NCBI GenBank assembly: GCA_022495005.1
Contig: JAGYXB010002036.1
Coordinates: 1-64,000 of the forward strand
Source of the DNA: Rhyacophila brunnea
Lineage: Eukaryota; Arthropoda; Insecta; Trichoptera; Rhyacophilidae
Direction: 5' to 3'
DNA: 64,000 nucleotides
A program made the position numbers and the translations under genes. Numbering within the stretch: position 1 is the stretch's first letter; every line of letters starts with the position of its first letter. The notes under the pieces were generated by a model that searched no databases, was not told where the DNA came from, and saw only the letters and a program-made list of their open reading frames with translations. Shown here piece after piece: positions 23,119 to 34,480 of the stretch.

Positions 23119-23611
23119 ACGTAATTAAATATTATAATTATGTACTTGACCTAATATCATTAAAAACAATAAACCTAAACTGTATTTAGATGCTTTATAA
23201 AACACATTTCAAGTTATTACCTTGTAACCTACACATGTTTTAGAAATATCGATGTTTTTTTAAGTAAATATAAAATACATTAAAACTATGAATTTTTCAA
23301 AAATAGTGTAGTAAATGATGAAATTCCCATACAATAATATGGAATTGTATAAGTAATGAATTCACATTTTATAAAAAAAAAAATATTTTATAATAATTTT
23401 TAGTTTTAATGTTATGAAATACGTTTTTTAATGTAAATTGTCCACAAATTGTCTCAAATTGTAAGTTTCATAAATTTTACCGCTAGGAGTTTTGAATTCA
23501 TTTAATTTATTTTTATATTTCATAATTCCGTGACTATAATATATAATATATTACTATAACATTCTCTTTCGCAGTAATTTTTCACCTACTCTGCATTTAT
23601 ATAATCTAAAG
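23119..23611. other. AT-rich DNA, no recognised feature
   Basis: No gene or repeat signature seen. Confidence 0.4.
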
Positions 23612-23935
23612 CAGTGTTTTTCAACCTTTATGAGTTAGCGACACACTTTTAAAATAATTAGTATTTCGTGACACGTCAAAATTAATAAAAATGTATAAGT
23701 TTTGCTTGAAAATTAACAGACCCGAATTATCCACGTAGGATACACTAATCTAGACTAGAGGATTCCAATAAAAATTAGATTTTCAATGCTGTCTCTATTT
23801 CTGCCTCATTCAAGGTATTTTATTTTCTGTAGTTCTATTTATACATTTTATGTTCATTGTGGTCATTAAATTCAGTACTAAGAGTAATTTTATTTGGCAG
23901 TCTATGAGATGGAAAATGTTCTTCTGCATAATTAA
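23612..23935 (+). mobile_element. hAT left-end fragment
   Basis: Begins CAGTGTTTTTCAACCTTTA followed by GAGTTAGCGACACAC. This matches the start of the complete hAT element at 26761 (CAGTATTTTTTAACCTTTA, CAGTTAGCGAGACAC). No matching right end is found before the LINE fragment that follows, so only the left portion survives. Confidence 0.6.
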
Positions 23936-23938
23936 TAT

Positions 23939-24604
23939 CGACGCCGACACTCCTCTGCGGGTTTCCGGTCTGCCCGTCGAGCAGGTGGCTAGGTTCAAAT
24001 TCTTGGGTGCCACGGTTGCCGATGATGGTGGTATTTCTAGTGAGCATGGAATCCGCATGGGTATGGCGGAGTCTGCATTCAACCAACTTGGAGTCACATG
24101 GAGGTCAAGGCTGTATTCTATGAGGACTAAATGTCGTTTATTTAACGCGTGCATGCTACCTGTGCTCCTGTATGGCTGTCATTCATTTTACTAAGTTTCA
24201 AGAGTCTCGGCTTTTGAGCATTGAGAATTTATGTCTCCGCCGAATCTTAGGGGTACATTAATACGACCGCGTTACAAACACCCGAGTTTGTGAGTAGACA
24301 CAGCAGCCTTCCGTGATTGAGGTTATCACGAAGAGACGCTTTACGTAGCTGGGACACGTATTCCGGATGCCGCCAAAGAATGCGACACTTTGTACCCTTG
24401 TGGCACAGCTTCAAGGGTTTCGTCGCCGTGGCCGGCCCTCCCACACCCTGCAGTGGTGCTAAAGGAGTGACCTACGTGCTTCAGGTCTGACATGGCGGAA
24501 GGCGCAAGAGTTGTCGATGGACCGAGGGAAGTGGCGCAAACTTGTGCTTGCCCTAAGCCTCAATGTTCGGTTGTGACAGGGTGGAAGAAGAAGAAGAAGA
24601 TATT
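23939..24604 (+). pseudogene. 5'-truncated LINE fragment with (GAA)n tail
   Basis: The plus strand encodes the C-terminal region of an RTE-like reverse transcriptase. TPLRVSGLPVEQVARFKFLG and ATVADDGG fall early (about 23950-24030), then FNACMLPVLLYGCHS (about 24140-24185). After frameshifts come a GH.fR-like stretch and GRRGRPSHTLQ-like residues. It ends CAGGGTGG then (GAA)5 at 24590-24604. ATTAATAT flanks it at 23931-23938 and 24605-24612, a plausible 8-bp TSD in AT-rich DNA. Stops and frameshifts make it non-functional. Its tail matches the fragments at 8321-8388 and 33331-33492. Confidence 0.82.
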
Positions 24605-24869
24605 ATTAATATGTCTACATCGTAAAAATATCATTCACACAAAGCTTCTATAAAGGGTCAAATTCACATGACGAATAAATTTGAGATTTAAATGAAATTT
24701 ATAGTTAATGATCATTTTTCGTCGGGATTACCATTTATTTTGTAGTTGTTTGTTATTTTAATTTGGTATTATGTCCAACTACTAAGCTTAATTTTATATG
24801 GAAACATATTTGTTTAATAAATATAGAACTACCTATGTTATGTTTCTTTTATTATATGCACTTGTACAC

Positions 24870-25710
24870 TGTGTTACATTTTGAGATTGAATATATTAAG
24901 ATAATATTAAGGGCGGACGTGCTCAGCGTGGGTCAAAACAATGCTTTTTTTCTATTTTCAAAGCATGATCCTGGACATTCTTTAAACGTTGTAGATAATC
25001 TATTTATATAATTTTGAAGTCTAATTATCCTTTATATTTATTTTAAACATTTGATGACTGCATGAAGTATTTTTATTACATAAAATAGTATTCTTTTAAA
25101 CCTCTCGCTCTAATGTTTTAGAATATAGTCATATTTCAGTACATACATGTGCAGTGGTGTTAAGATTTTTTACATTTATTAATTTTTAAACGCATTTATA
25201 AAACTATCAGTATAATTTATATCGATATTATTATAGTGAAATATTTACGATACAAAATATATTGATAATCTCTGTGATCCCAAATATGACAAGAATTAGG
25301 CATTTTATTATTCAAAAAATGGGCAAGATTAACACATTTGAAAATAATTCTAAAGATACTTATTATAAGCTATGTTTTTGACCATTCAAATGTAATAAAG
25401 ATCCTACGAATAATGATTCCTTTATAATAATTATTTACCTAAGAATAAGGTAGTCTTTTTTTGAAATACGCCATTTCTTTTGGCATTCCCCAGTGGTTAA
25501 GCTACAACAAACGGCCGTAGTCATAAATTGACAAACTATAATTAAAGTAGGGAGTAAAATTCTGGTAACGTGCGTGTTTGAACATGCAACATGCAACATC
25601 TACAACGTTTAAGATATGTCCAGGATCATGCTTTGAAAATAGAACAAAAGTTCCATTTTGACCTATGCTGAGCATGTTACCCCTTAACTTTGCTATCAAT
25701 GTGAATTTAA
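24870..25710. repeat. Inverted-repeat pair, ~85-bp arms
   Basis: Arms at about 24905-24990 and 25600-25685 are inverted copies sharing GCTCAGC, GGTCAAAA, TCTATTTTCAAAGCATGATC and AAACGTTGTAGAT. Weaker similarity extends outward to about 24875 and 25705. Each arm happens to encode LFSKHDPGH(S/I)LNVVD in one frame. The spacer (~600 bp) is AT-rich without a gene. This may be a foldback element or two copies in head-to-head orientation. Confidence 0.6.
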
Positions 25711-26760
25711 TGTTTAATAATTTTACGTCATTCTCGGACAAACACAGTATGAGAGGAATAATTATTTTATTAATATATTATATATGAACCGCTTGAATGA
25801 AAGGTTTAATATCGACTAATCAGTATATAATGTATGTAACTAAAATTTGAGTTTCTTAAAATTGTAAGGACTATAATAGTTGTTTGTCTAAGCACCCCCC
25901 TTTATAACATATTATTTCAATCAGTATGTAATAAAATATTTTTCTCGTAACTATGTGTAATAGAAAATAATGGACAAATATTTTTGAAGTACCTTCGTAG
26001 TTTCAAACTGTTGCATAACAAGAAATTGTCACGAACAAAGAATTGTAAAAACTATCACGTTTGGAAAAGAAAACTAGAAAACCACACACGTGTCTACACT
26101 GTAATACACATTACATGGTTTGGTTTTGATTTGATAACTCTGGGGACCAAAAAATAGTACAATATAATATCACAAAGTAATGTTTTTTTATACATAACAA
26201 TACTATAAAACTAGTTTTCTCGTGAAAATAAATTTTCTTTGAAAAATGTTTTTTTCATTTATAAAATCCCAAATTTTCCATGACAACAACACAAGTCTGA
26301 TACTCGTATATTAATCATTGATGTAGAATAATAATATGTATTTGATATATCAATGTTTCATAATAATACCATACAATATAAAAAAGGACACTAATTGTGA
26401 TGAGCGGGCCATCTCGCAAGAATATAAAAAAGGACTATGAATTTATGTATAGTATTAGAACTATAAAAACTTAATCACCCATATTAGAGGATGAATGTAC
26501 TGCTTTTCCACCGCAGTATACGAGCAAATATCATAGTTTACCTAACATGATAAAACGTTGTATTTTGTGGCTTAATAATATTCCTGATTGGTACGAGTGC
26601 AACTCTACTGAACTGTTCCGGGTAGCAATTAGTAAAGTAAATATGACAATGATTATGGCTGATATCAGACCGGAGACACTTATAAGTTAGCGTTTTACAC
26701 ATTTAAAATAAATCATAATAGTGGTACTTATACAAAAATTTTATATGTGTTGGATTATAT
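25711..26760. other. AT-rich DNA, no recognised feature
   Basis: No coding or repeat signal was detected. Confidence 0.4.
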
Positions 26761-26859
26761 CAGTATTTTTTAACCTTTACCAGTTAGCGAGACACTAGAT
26801 ACAATTTGGCGACATACAAAAATTGTTAAACTAAAAATTTTTGGTTGAAATAATAACAA

Positions 26860-27120
26860 TATCGTCATCATCAATGACTGAACGATTGCGGGTTTTCGCA
26901 TGCCCAAAAACCTCCTCGATCTCCCTCTATCCTTGGTCAGTGTTCTCCGGGTAGCTGCACCGGCCGGTCTAGCATACTTGTTGACACCATCCAACCATTG
27001 CAGGATGCGCTTGTCAGTCAGCCTCTGATCGACGCATCCATTATCCAGAATGCCTCTCAACGGTTGGGCACTATCCACTCTTGCTAAATGGCCTACCCGC
27101 TGCGGCGATACATCTGAATA
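26860..27120 (-). pseudogene. LINE RT C-terminal fragment inside a hAT element
   Basis: The minus-strand translation contains RVGHLARVDSAQPLRGI-type residues (the GH.AR box of RTE-like C-termini), then DQRLTDKRILQWLDGVNKYA and RSRRFLGMRKPAIVQS. It ends in an (ATG)-like tail at about 26860. GC content is above that of the surrounding DNA. It is truncated at the 5' side. Confidence 0.7.
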
Positions 27121-27429
27121 AGATTGTTGAGGTCAAGACTATGTTATATATATTTTTTTCTTTCTAGTATGATCACATATCCTGCTTGTGCTTAGCATCT
27201 TTTTCTCGAATACCCGATTCAACTCGTTGATCAATATTAGTTAGATAAACGTTTTGTACCTACATACAATTAATGTTTGTACGATGGGCGTTTTATTTCT
27301 TTACTGATGACATTTACACAAATCTATCAATACATTGGAAGAGGAAGTCGATGATCTGGGGGATTATATCTTTGGTTGATCAGAATGGGCATATTTTTAC
27401 ATAGTTTTTGTCTGATTCATCCTTAAGAC

Positions 27430-27590
27430 AATGTTTTTGCAGATGCTTTCAGGGCAGTACAAGTTACATGTTAACTGACATTTCATCCTATGGCTCCGGG
27501 TTCAATTCCTAGTGAGGTCACCATATATTTATGTGATTATCTCAAAGCCTTGGTGTTTGCGATTGTTTCACCTCTATTACTAACTACACT
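27430..27590 (+). repeat. SINE-like segment with B box
   Basis: GGGTTCAATTCCTAG (about 27498) is a B-box-like tRNA T-arm. It is followed by a body (ATATATTTATGTGATT, AAGCCTTGGTGTTTGCGATTG) that matches the body of the SINE at 59158-59310. The A box is degenerate. Confidence 0.5.
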
Positions 27591-27688
27591 TAAAATAATA
27601 TTTAATTAAAAAAATATATATTAATTGCAGTTATTCGAGTTCTCTTAAAAAATGCGCGATACACCGGTTGGAAAACACTGGATTATAT

Positions 27689-27948
27689 AAAGTAGAAGCA
27701 CAATGAATAATAAATTTGCGGAGTCTACAGTCAACTTGTATATATTATACATATATTTTATTATTATAAATTCTTTTACTAAACTAATCTTGATTTCTAT
27801 GGTTTCCGCTTCCTTATGGTGAATATTATAACAAATGTTACACACGTTATGTTATCATAATGTAACATAATATTGTGGTTTGTATAAATGAAGATTTTTC
27901 TATGTAAAATTTCAAACATTAGAGATTTAATGAAGACAACACAGCAAT
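27689..27948. other. AT-rich spacer between hAT and Tigger elements
   Basis: No feature seen. The two elements are separated by about 260 bp. Confidence 0.4.
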
Positions 27949-28434
27949 TAGGGTGAAGCACCCAATTATTGGCACTTTAAGGGAACTGAGCAGTTCAAGT
28001 TCGCACAGTATTCTATCAATTATCTTACTAAGTTCCTATGTTTTTGATTTAAATAATATGTTTACTTAACTTTTATTTGAATACTTCCAATAACACTTTT
28101 GTATTGTGCATATGCACACAATTGTGATATTTCCTGAGTTTGGCCCTTACTCCAATTATTGGCATACTTTTTCCTATTATTGACACAACCTTTTCCAATT
28201 ATTGGCACAGTTAATAGAGATCCAAAAAAGTGTATTAATCATGCAAATTAAACACGTTTTACACTAGTATTCATACATTTATTATTAGATAACATTATTT
28301 TTAAAAAACATCAAAAGAAATAATGATTATATTTAAATAAATTCAGGAACTAATTGAGATCAAAAATTCTCAAAAAATATTTAGGTGTCTAAAATAAATT
28401 ACGTAAGTTCTTATGATGTTAACCGTTTAAATAT

Positions 28435-30747
28435 TTAATCATCATCATTTAAAATGGCTTCAAGTTCTTCCACCGTGTATGATTTCTTACGACTGCTTAA
28501 AATTTTATCAAAAGGATCTCTAATCCCATCATTTTTCTTGTCTTCATCAACTATGAGATTCGAGACTTGTTGGTTAACTATTGGCATCAGAGGCTTGTTC
28601 AATCTTATATCGGCCAGTACTTTGATTCTTTTCGTTTCGGGTATCATATTCTCTTTTTTTACATTAGGTTCTCTTTCCACTTGACATTTTCTTTTAGTTG
28701 TATTTTGCACAGGTCCGAACTGCACTTTCTTACTCTGTTTATTTATTAACGTTGCTGCTGTTTTTTTTGTAAGGTTTTTCTTTTCTCCTTGTTTAGTTTT
28801 CACTTCCTTTTGTTTTTGGATTCTCTCCTCTTTTTTTTTCTTGACTTGTTCTTCTTTAAGACTTTTTTCTCTCCGTTTCTGGGTTTCCTTGCTTTGCCAT
28901 TCGTCTGAAGTTAAGACAAAGGAAACTCTTTCACTTTGTTTAACGCCTTTTCTTTGAGGTGTTTTCGGTTTTACTAAAACGTCACTTAATTTTACAGGGG
29001 TTAAATATTCTTTCTGTTGACTAATAATATCCATAATCTCGCATTCTTTAACTACATGTTCTTTGCACGTTGCTATTAAACCACTTTCTGGAATCTCCAT
29101 TTCGTTTTTATCTAAAGTAACTAAGTCACTTTCAAGCAAAGTTTTGTGTTCTTTTCTTTCAAATTTGTTTTTTTCCATTTCTTCAATAGATTTCTGCACA
29201 GTAACTAAATCAAACTGTGAGTTATCAAGGATATCCATAAATAAAATTGGCATCTCTTCTATAGTGATTTCTTCTGTAAGGTTGTCCTCATGTAATATTT
29301 CTGATTCTTGGTGCTTTTCATCATGTTGGAAATAGTTCAAAAGCTTTTTCAGGATTTTGTCACTGTCTATTAGAAAGTCTTCGTTAAGAGTTTGTAAGGC
29401 ATTCAATTTTTTCTCTCCCACTATGTTATAAAACGTATCTTTTGATAGAGACTTTTCTTTGAAATTGTCATTGTTCTTCTCTTCGGTATTTGAATTTTCA
29501 ACAGTTTTCTGATGTGCTAGGCATTTGTTAAAATTGATTGCATCACAATTCCATGGACATAAACCGGTGGTTCTAAAACCATTTATAACAGTAGAAGGCT
29601 TAATGCCGTTTACGACAGCTTCCTTGAGCACAGGAACAAAATCTGTTTTTGTGAGTGCAGCTAAGGGGTTTTCACGCCTCCACTTCAATACACTTTCTTT
29701 CCAAGCTTGCGTAAGTGGCCTGAATGCTGAAACATCGGCTGGCTGCAACAATCTTGTTGCGTTTGGATATAAAGCTACCAGAACTATGTCCAAGCTTTTA
29801 CACAGTTCACTCACTTCCAGAGAGAGGTGCGTTTTGTGTCCGTCAACAAAAAGTAAAACGGGGAGTTGTCTTTTTGTTTTCAATAGATAAGGGTGTAAAA
29901 CGTTTTTTATATAATGATAAAATACCTCTGCCTTCATCTATCCCGAATCGCTCAAACCAATACCCCAGTCTCCTGGCACATTTAATGTTATATCCTTAGG
30001 CAACCTTTTATTCGGAAATATGATCATTGGAGGCGTGGTATCTCCATTGGCAGAAAACGTGAATAGAACTGTTAGAGCAGATTTTGCAGATGCATGGTCT
30101 ACTTCATAAACATCCTTCTCACCTCTCATTGCAATAACCTTTCCACTTTTTGGGCATAGCTGAAAGTTTGACTCGTCACCGTTGAACACGCGACTTGGAT
30201 CCGAGAGAATGGTAAAGTAACTGTTGTCTTTTAAGTAGGTTTCAATTCCAATGAACCAGTTTCTTATATCTTGCTCTGACACTGCCGCACTTGATGCTGT
30301 GACTGCCTTGGGTGCACGTATACTTAATCCGGGATGACGATACAAAAAGAGTTGGTACCATTTATTACCAGGTATTCCATCTTTGAATGGATTCTTTCTA
30401 TTTGCTTTCTTTATGAAATGTGCAACACTCAATTGAACATCTAGTTTTCTTCTAGGGAATCCTTTGCGGCAACAGTCTTTAATCCATTTCACCAAAGTCT
30501 CTTCCTCGTATTTGGTTAATACTGTACTTGGTCCTGGAAGGTCTTGATGATCTACTTTCCGTAACCTGAACTGAATAGTTCCTCTCGGTACATGAAAGGT
30601 TTTTGCGGCCAGTTTTTTACTCATACCGCACTTTACAGCCTCAAGTGCTTTTACCAAGTTATCATGGTTGTATATTTTTCTTTTTATTATTGTGTTGTCG
30701 AGAGTCTTCTTCTTCTCTTTCCTCTTTTTCACATTAACTGGATCCAT
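28435..30747 (-). pseudogene. Pogo/Tigger transposase with one in-frame TAG
   Basis: From ATG at 30747 the frame runs 770 codons to 28435, interrupted only by TAG at 29938-29940 (residue 270). That position follows SDSG and precedes MKAEVF, where relatives carry W, so TGG to TAG is a likely single change. Domains in order: a psq-type helix-turn-helix at residues ~26-62 (LVKALEAVKCGMSKKLAAK), a CENP-B-like DNA-binding stretch to ~145 (GNKWYQLFLYRHPGLSIR), then a DDE_1 catalytic domain with candidate acidic residues D191 (FNGDESNF), D302 (FVDGHKTHLS) and D338 (LLQPADVSAF). A ~400-residue lysine/glutamate-rich tail with coiled-coil character follows. TTTATTTTCAG just upstream of the ATG looks like a 3' splice site, so a 5' exon may exist. 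Translation could give two pieces, but full-length activity needs read-through. Confidence 0.92.
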
Positions 30748-31003
30748 TTTTAATACTTCAGTCTGAAAATAAAGACACAAGCTATAATTTAACCCTATTA
30801 TTGGCACAAGCCAAAACCAATTATTAGCATGGGGCTAACATTTGGAAAAAACGAGTGTAACATATTTTTATCAATGGAATTACTTAGAGCCTTAATGATA
30901 TAGGCTATAGAAATTAAACTCTGTTAAAAATAATACTTTATCAAAATAACCAATTATTAGCACATGTGCCAATAATAGGAAAACTACTCAATCACGATAC
31001 CAA

Positions 31004-31282
31004 ATGTTGGCACCCTTTAAACATAGACAACGAACAATTAACCTTAAATTAAATTTTAAATTCAAATGCCTGGCTCTATCCCGCAATCATTTAAATCGTC
31101 AGTTTATTGATAAACACTTAGATGTAGACAAAATAGCAAGGCTATTGAAACATTTTCTTACCGTGGCAGAAAGAAAATGGCGGAAAAATCACAAAACACA
31201 ACGGAGCACTTTTGACGCACTATTTTCTCGCTATTTTGTTAATCCTGGTGTGATGAATGTTGCTTGTCGTAAACAATATTAA
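31004..31282 (+). CDS. Unrecognised 92-codon frame inside the Tigger element
   Basis: This frame lies between the transposase start and the right terminus, on the opposite strand to the transposase. It opens with TTG, not ATG. The product would be basic (many K, R and H) with no motif I know. It may be accidental. Confidence 0.15.
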   Translation: MLAPFKHRQRTINLKLNFKFKCLALSRNHLNRQFIDKHLDVDKIARLLKHFLTVAERKWRKNHKTQRSTFDALFSRYFVNPGVMNVACRKQY

Positions 31283-31402
31283 TTGCTAAACACATTTTTT
31301 ATACTTGGCAAACTTAACTATGCTTACATATCTTATATTTTTACGTTAACTTGAAGGGTGCTGATAATTGGTGGAGTGCCAACAATTGGGTGCGTCACCC
31401 TA

Positions 31403-33330
31403 GTTGTGTATCTTTCAATTAACTTAATGCTACTTTAAATATCATGAAGATTTTTAATAGCACAGGTGCATTTGATTCATTGGCTCTACAATTCGATATG
31501 GATCTTGGTTGTCTCAATAAGAGGATTTTTATAAGTAATAATTGCCAAACTCAGGATTCAAATCCCAGACCCAAGACTTTACTCGTTATGCATATTATAT
31601 ACTATATTTTTATATCTCTAGAGTATTAATGCTAGACTTCTCGTCGCTGAAACCTTTGATTCAAGTTAAAATACCGTATCTGAAAAAAATACATGAGCTT
31701 TTTTATATGGTTTGTTTTATCCATAGCAATAACATTATGTTTTAGTTGAATATAAAACAGTCATTTCAACGTTAAAATAAATTCTATTCCTTGGAAGCTT
31801 ATTCTCTACCTAAACACATACTTTTTACTTTAAATAAAGGATTGATTATAAAAACATTTTGTTATACACGTTATTGGAAACATGATCTGATAATAGTGTT
31901 AACAGTAAGATTCTTCTGGCTTAAGAAGTCACATAGGAATATCCAGAAACAAAGAAGCTGGCAAAAACGCTATAAACAAGCCACAACAGACAACAACCTT
32001 TTAACTTACACACACTTCCTCCTAAGTTACGCAAAAAAAACTAAACGCTGTAGAGCTATGGAACAGCAGATACATAATATTCATCGAATGATCAATAACG
32101 CTGAAAAGAATTCCAAAAATAATATTATTATTTGATCCCACTCTTGCGAAAAATATAAAAACATCACACGAACTCACATATTATTATAAGTCACGGAGCA
32201 CTGACAACCTATCTAAAAATATTTTAATTGAGGGACTTCTGTCCATGTAACGGTTACACGTTTCAAACAGTATAGCATGCCATCAACGACTGCCCAATAT
32301 TTGGAGCTTTATATAGACAATAATATAATCACAAAATTGACCTCATGAACTCGTAAAATAATAAACAACAAAGTAACACAGGCACACTAAACAAAATATG
32401 TAATTAAGGCCATTTAGAAAATTAATGAAATAAATGGGGAAAGTTGATTAACTACAAACTTCACGTAATAATGTAATCGAGCTTCTTTTAAATATTATAA
32501 CTACAAATTCTAATATATTATAAATAACGCAATGTAATTATCTCTTTGCACAACCTGTACACAAGGGTATGTTTGCAAATAAATATAAAAAAACTCATTG
32601 TGCATACCTACTGTAATTGAATTTTTAATGGAATCAGGCATTTAACTGTATAATAAAATGTAAGTACGTCAAAGAAAAATGTGTATAAATATGTAAATAA
32701 CAGTATTTTTTAAATTATTTTAACAGCAATGAGCGATAAACTTATTATTCATCAAATTTATAAGGAGCTTACTATAAGTCTCTTTCAATGAAAGTCTACA
32801 GATTTAATTAACAACATCGTTTTAAATAAATAATATTTATTTACTTGGCTATTTCAAATTAAACCATTTTCAATACAAATAAAGTTATTCATTTTATTTT
32901 GTATAATATAAAGACTTGTTTTTATGTAATGATAATCTAACTAAGATCGAATTTAAGAACTAACGAAATACGTAAATAAAAAATAGACAGATACACAGAG
33001 TGAACAACAAAAATGATTCGATTTGATTTTTTCCAAATAAATGACAGATATAACTCTATCGATATCTCATCTCACCAATCAACCGCTGATATCTTAGAAC
33101 TTTACGTGGTGCATTGTTTTCGATTAGTTTTGTCTTGTAACTTCGGAAATTTTATTAAACTCTCCTAAATTGAAACTGATAATATACCATATCAATTTTA
33201 TTAATATTAGTAAGTATGTAGTTGTTATTTATTAATTAGACAAAATTTTAAAAAACAGGTTTTGCGTTTAGGTATTTCAGTATTACAGACGACACTTCAC
33301 TAATTGTATTATTAGTACATAATACAGAAT
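31403..33330. other. AT-rich DNA, no recognised feature
   Basis: A 114-codon frame at 31791-32135 (+), basic and lacking an ATG start, has no family resemblance. Nothing else is seen. Confidence 0.4.
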
Positions 33331-33492
33331 CGCCTGCCGGCCCTCTCTCACCGTGCAGTGGTGCTATAAAAGCGATCTACGCGCTGCAGATTTCACATGG
33401 CGAGAGGCGCGAGATTGGGCAATGAACCGATGGAATGGTGCGAACTTGTGCTTGCCCTATTCCTTAATACTGTGACGTGACAGGGTGAAGTA
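33331..33492 (+). mobile_element. LINE 3'-end fragment, same family as 23939-24604
   Basis: GCCGGCCCTCTCTCACCGTG, CAGTGGTGCTA, GAACTTGTGCTTGCCCTA and CAGGGTGAAG align in order with 24430-24595. It is about 160 bp long and strongly 5'-truncated. The tail is shortened to GAAGTAGTAAA. Confidence 0.78.
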
Positions 33493-33642
33493 GTAAATAG
33501 AAACCGCATTTTTCCATTTCTTAATTATTATTTAAATACAATTTCAAACGAAAAGATTTAAGAACCTACTATATTAAAGGAGGTAAAAAGAACATTTTTT
33601 TGTATGGAAACTTTATTTGATGGCAATTAATTTAAAATGATG

Positions 33643-33927
33643 AATTGTGTCGCTAAATTTCAAAACCCGCTATAATACTTTTTTGATATAATTAAGATAT
33701 ATATATCGTTGGATTCGTTATTAAAATCTCTACATGAAAATTGTATCGCCTCTTTCAAATGCCACTACGATTAACTGTCATTTATGAATCAAAATCAATG
33801 TGTCTATCCAATCCCGCTATAACACTACTGACACATTCAAAAACCTTTTTAGTTCAAAAGTTTTTATTGATTTTCTCAACATAATGAAAAAGTGTTATAG
33901 CTTGTTTTGAAACTCAGCGACACAATT
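33643..33927. repeat. Inverted-repeat structure, ~42-bp arms
   Basis: The left arm 33643-33684 (AATTGTGTCGCTAAATTTCA, AAACCCGCTATAATAC) and the right arm 33887-33927 are inverted copies with about six mismatches. A third CCCGCTATAACAC word occurs near 33814. The spacer is ~200 bp. It could be a small MITE with undefined ends. Confidence 0.5.
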
Positions 33928-33929
33928 TA

Positions 33930-34472
33930 TCTACCATTTATGCTGCTAAGCAAAACATATAATATGCGTTAAAAATCAAATATAATACAATCTTACTTTG
34001 TTTATAAAATGTGGTTTGATAAGGTAGATATAAAAATAAATATTAAAAATAAATATTAAAAATATCATATTGATATAAAGCACACAGGCTTTCTACAAGT
34101 AATGATTTTTGGCAACGCTTCTAACTGATCAATATAGTTAAGTCATCACCCTGAATCAAGCATTCATTGAATAACGACACATAATTTTTATAAGATCCGA
34201 GATCGAATTTACACCAATGGTTTCAGACACGGGACTCTACCAACAGCCCCGTCGTTGGTGCGGGTAATAATGCCAATTATTAATAGTACCAAATTAAAAT
34301 TGTAATAACCTACGTTAATGTGTTAACAAAGAAAATAGCATAGTACCTAGTTAACATCATAGTTTAAAACAATGAGTAATGGGTAATACAGTGAGAGGAA
34401 CGTCTAACAAAGGAATGCGACTATAGGTACTATAGGTAATACAGACATACATAACATAATGCATCCGGCATG
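33930..34472. other. AT-rich DNA, no recognised feature
   Basis: No gene or repeat signal was seen. Confidence 0.4.
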
Positions 34473-34480
34473 GGCTCAGC

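Larger units (their letters stand above)
26761..27680 (+). mobile_element. Composite hAT element, perfect 8-bp TSD
   Basis: The left end is CAGTATTTTTTAACC and the right end is GGTTGGAAAACACTG, imperfect terminal inverted repeats. GATTATAT is duplicated exactly at 26753-26760 and 27681-27688. The 8-bp TSD and the ends fit the hAT superfamily. The 920-bp interior has no transposase but carries a LINE fragment (26860-27120, minus) and a SINE-like segment (27430-27590). Confidence 0.88.
27951..31400 (-). mobile_element. Nearly complete pogo/Tigger DNA transposon, TA TSD
   Basis: The left end is GGGTGAAGCACCCAATTATT (27951) and the right end, inverted, is GGGTGACGCACCCAATTGTT (31400). TA dinucleotides at 27949-27950 and 31401-31402 form the TSD typical of Tc1/mariner-superfamily elements. 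The 3,450-bp element carries a transposase gene on the minus strand (28435-30747). The terminal regions hold repeated CCAATTATTGGCA-like words at about 28153, 28197, 30790, 30810, 30951 and 30968 (some inverted), which are likely subterminal transposase-binding sites by analogy. Confidence 0.93.

Noticed and set aside
28454..29999. Plus-strand frames of 60-121 codons across the Tigger transposase
   Set aside because: They are antisense shadows of the transposase gene and show only the complement of its codon pattern.
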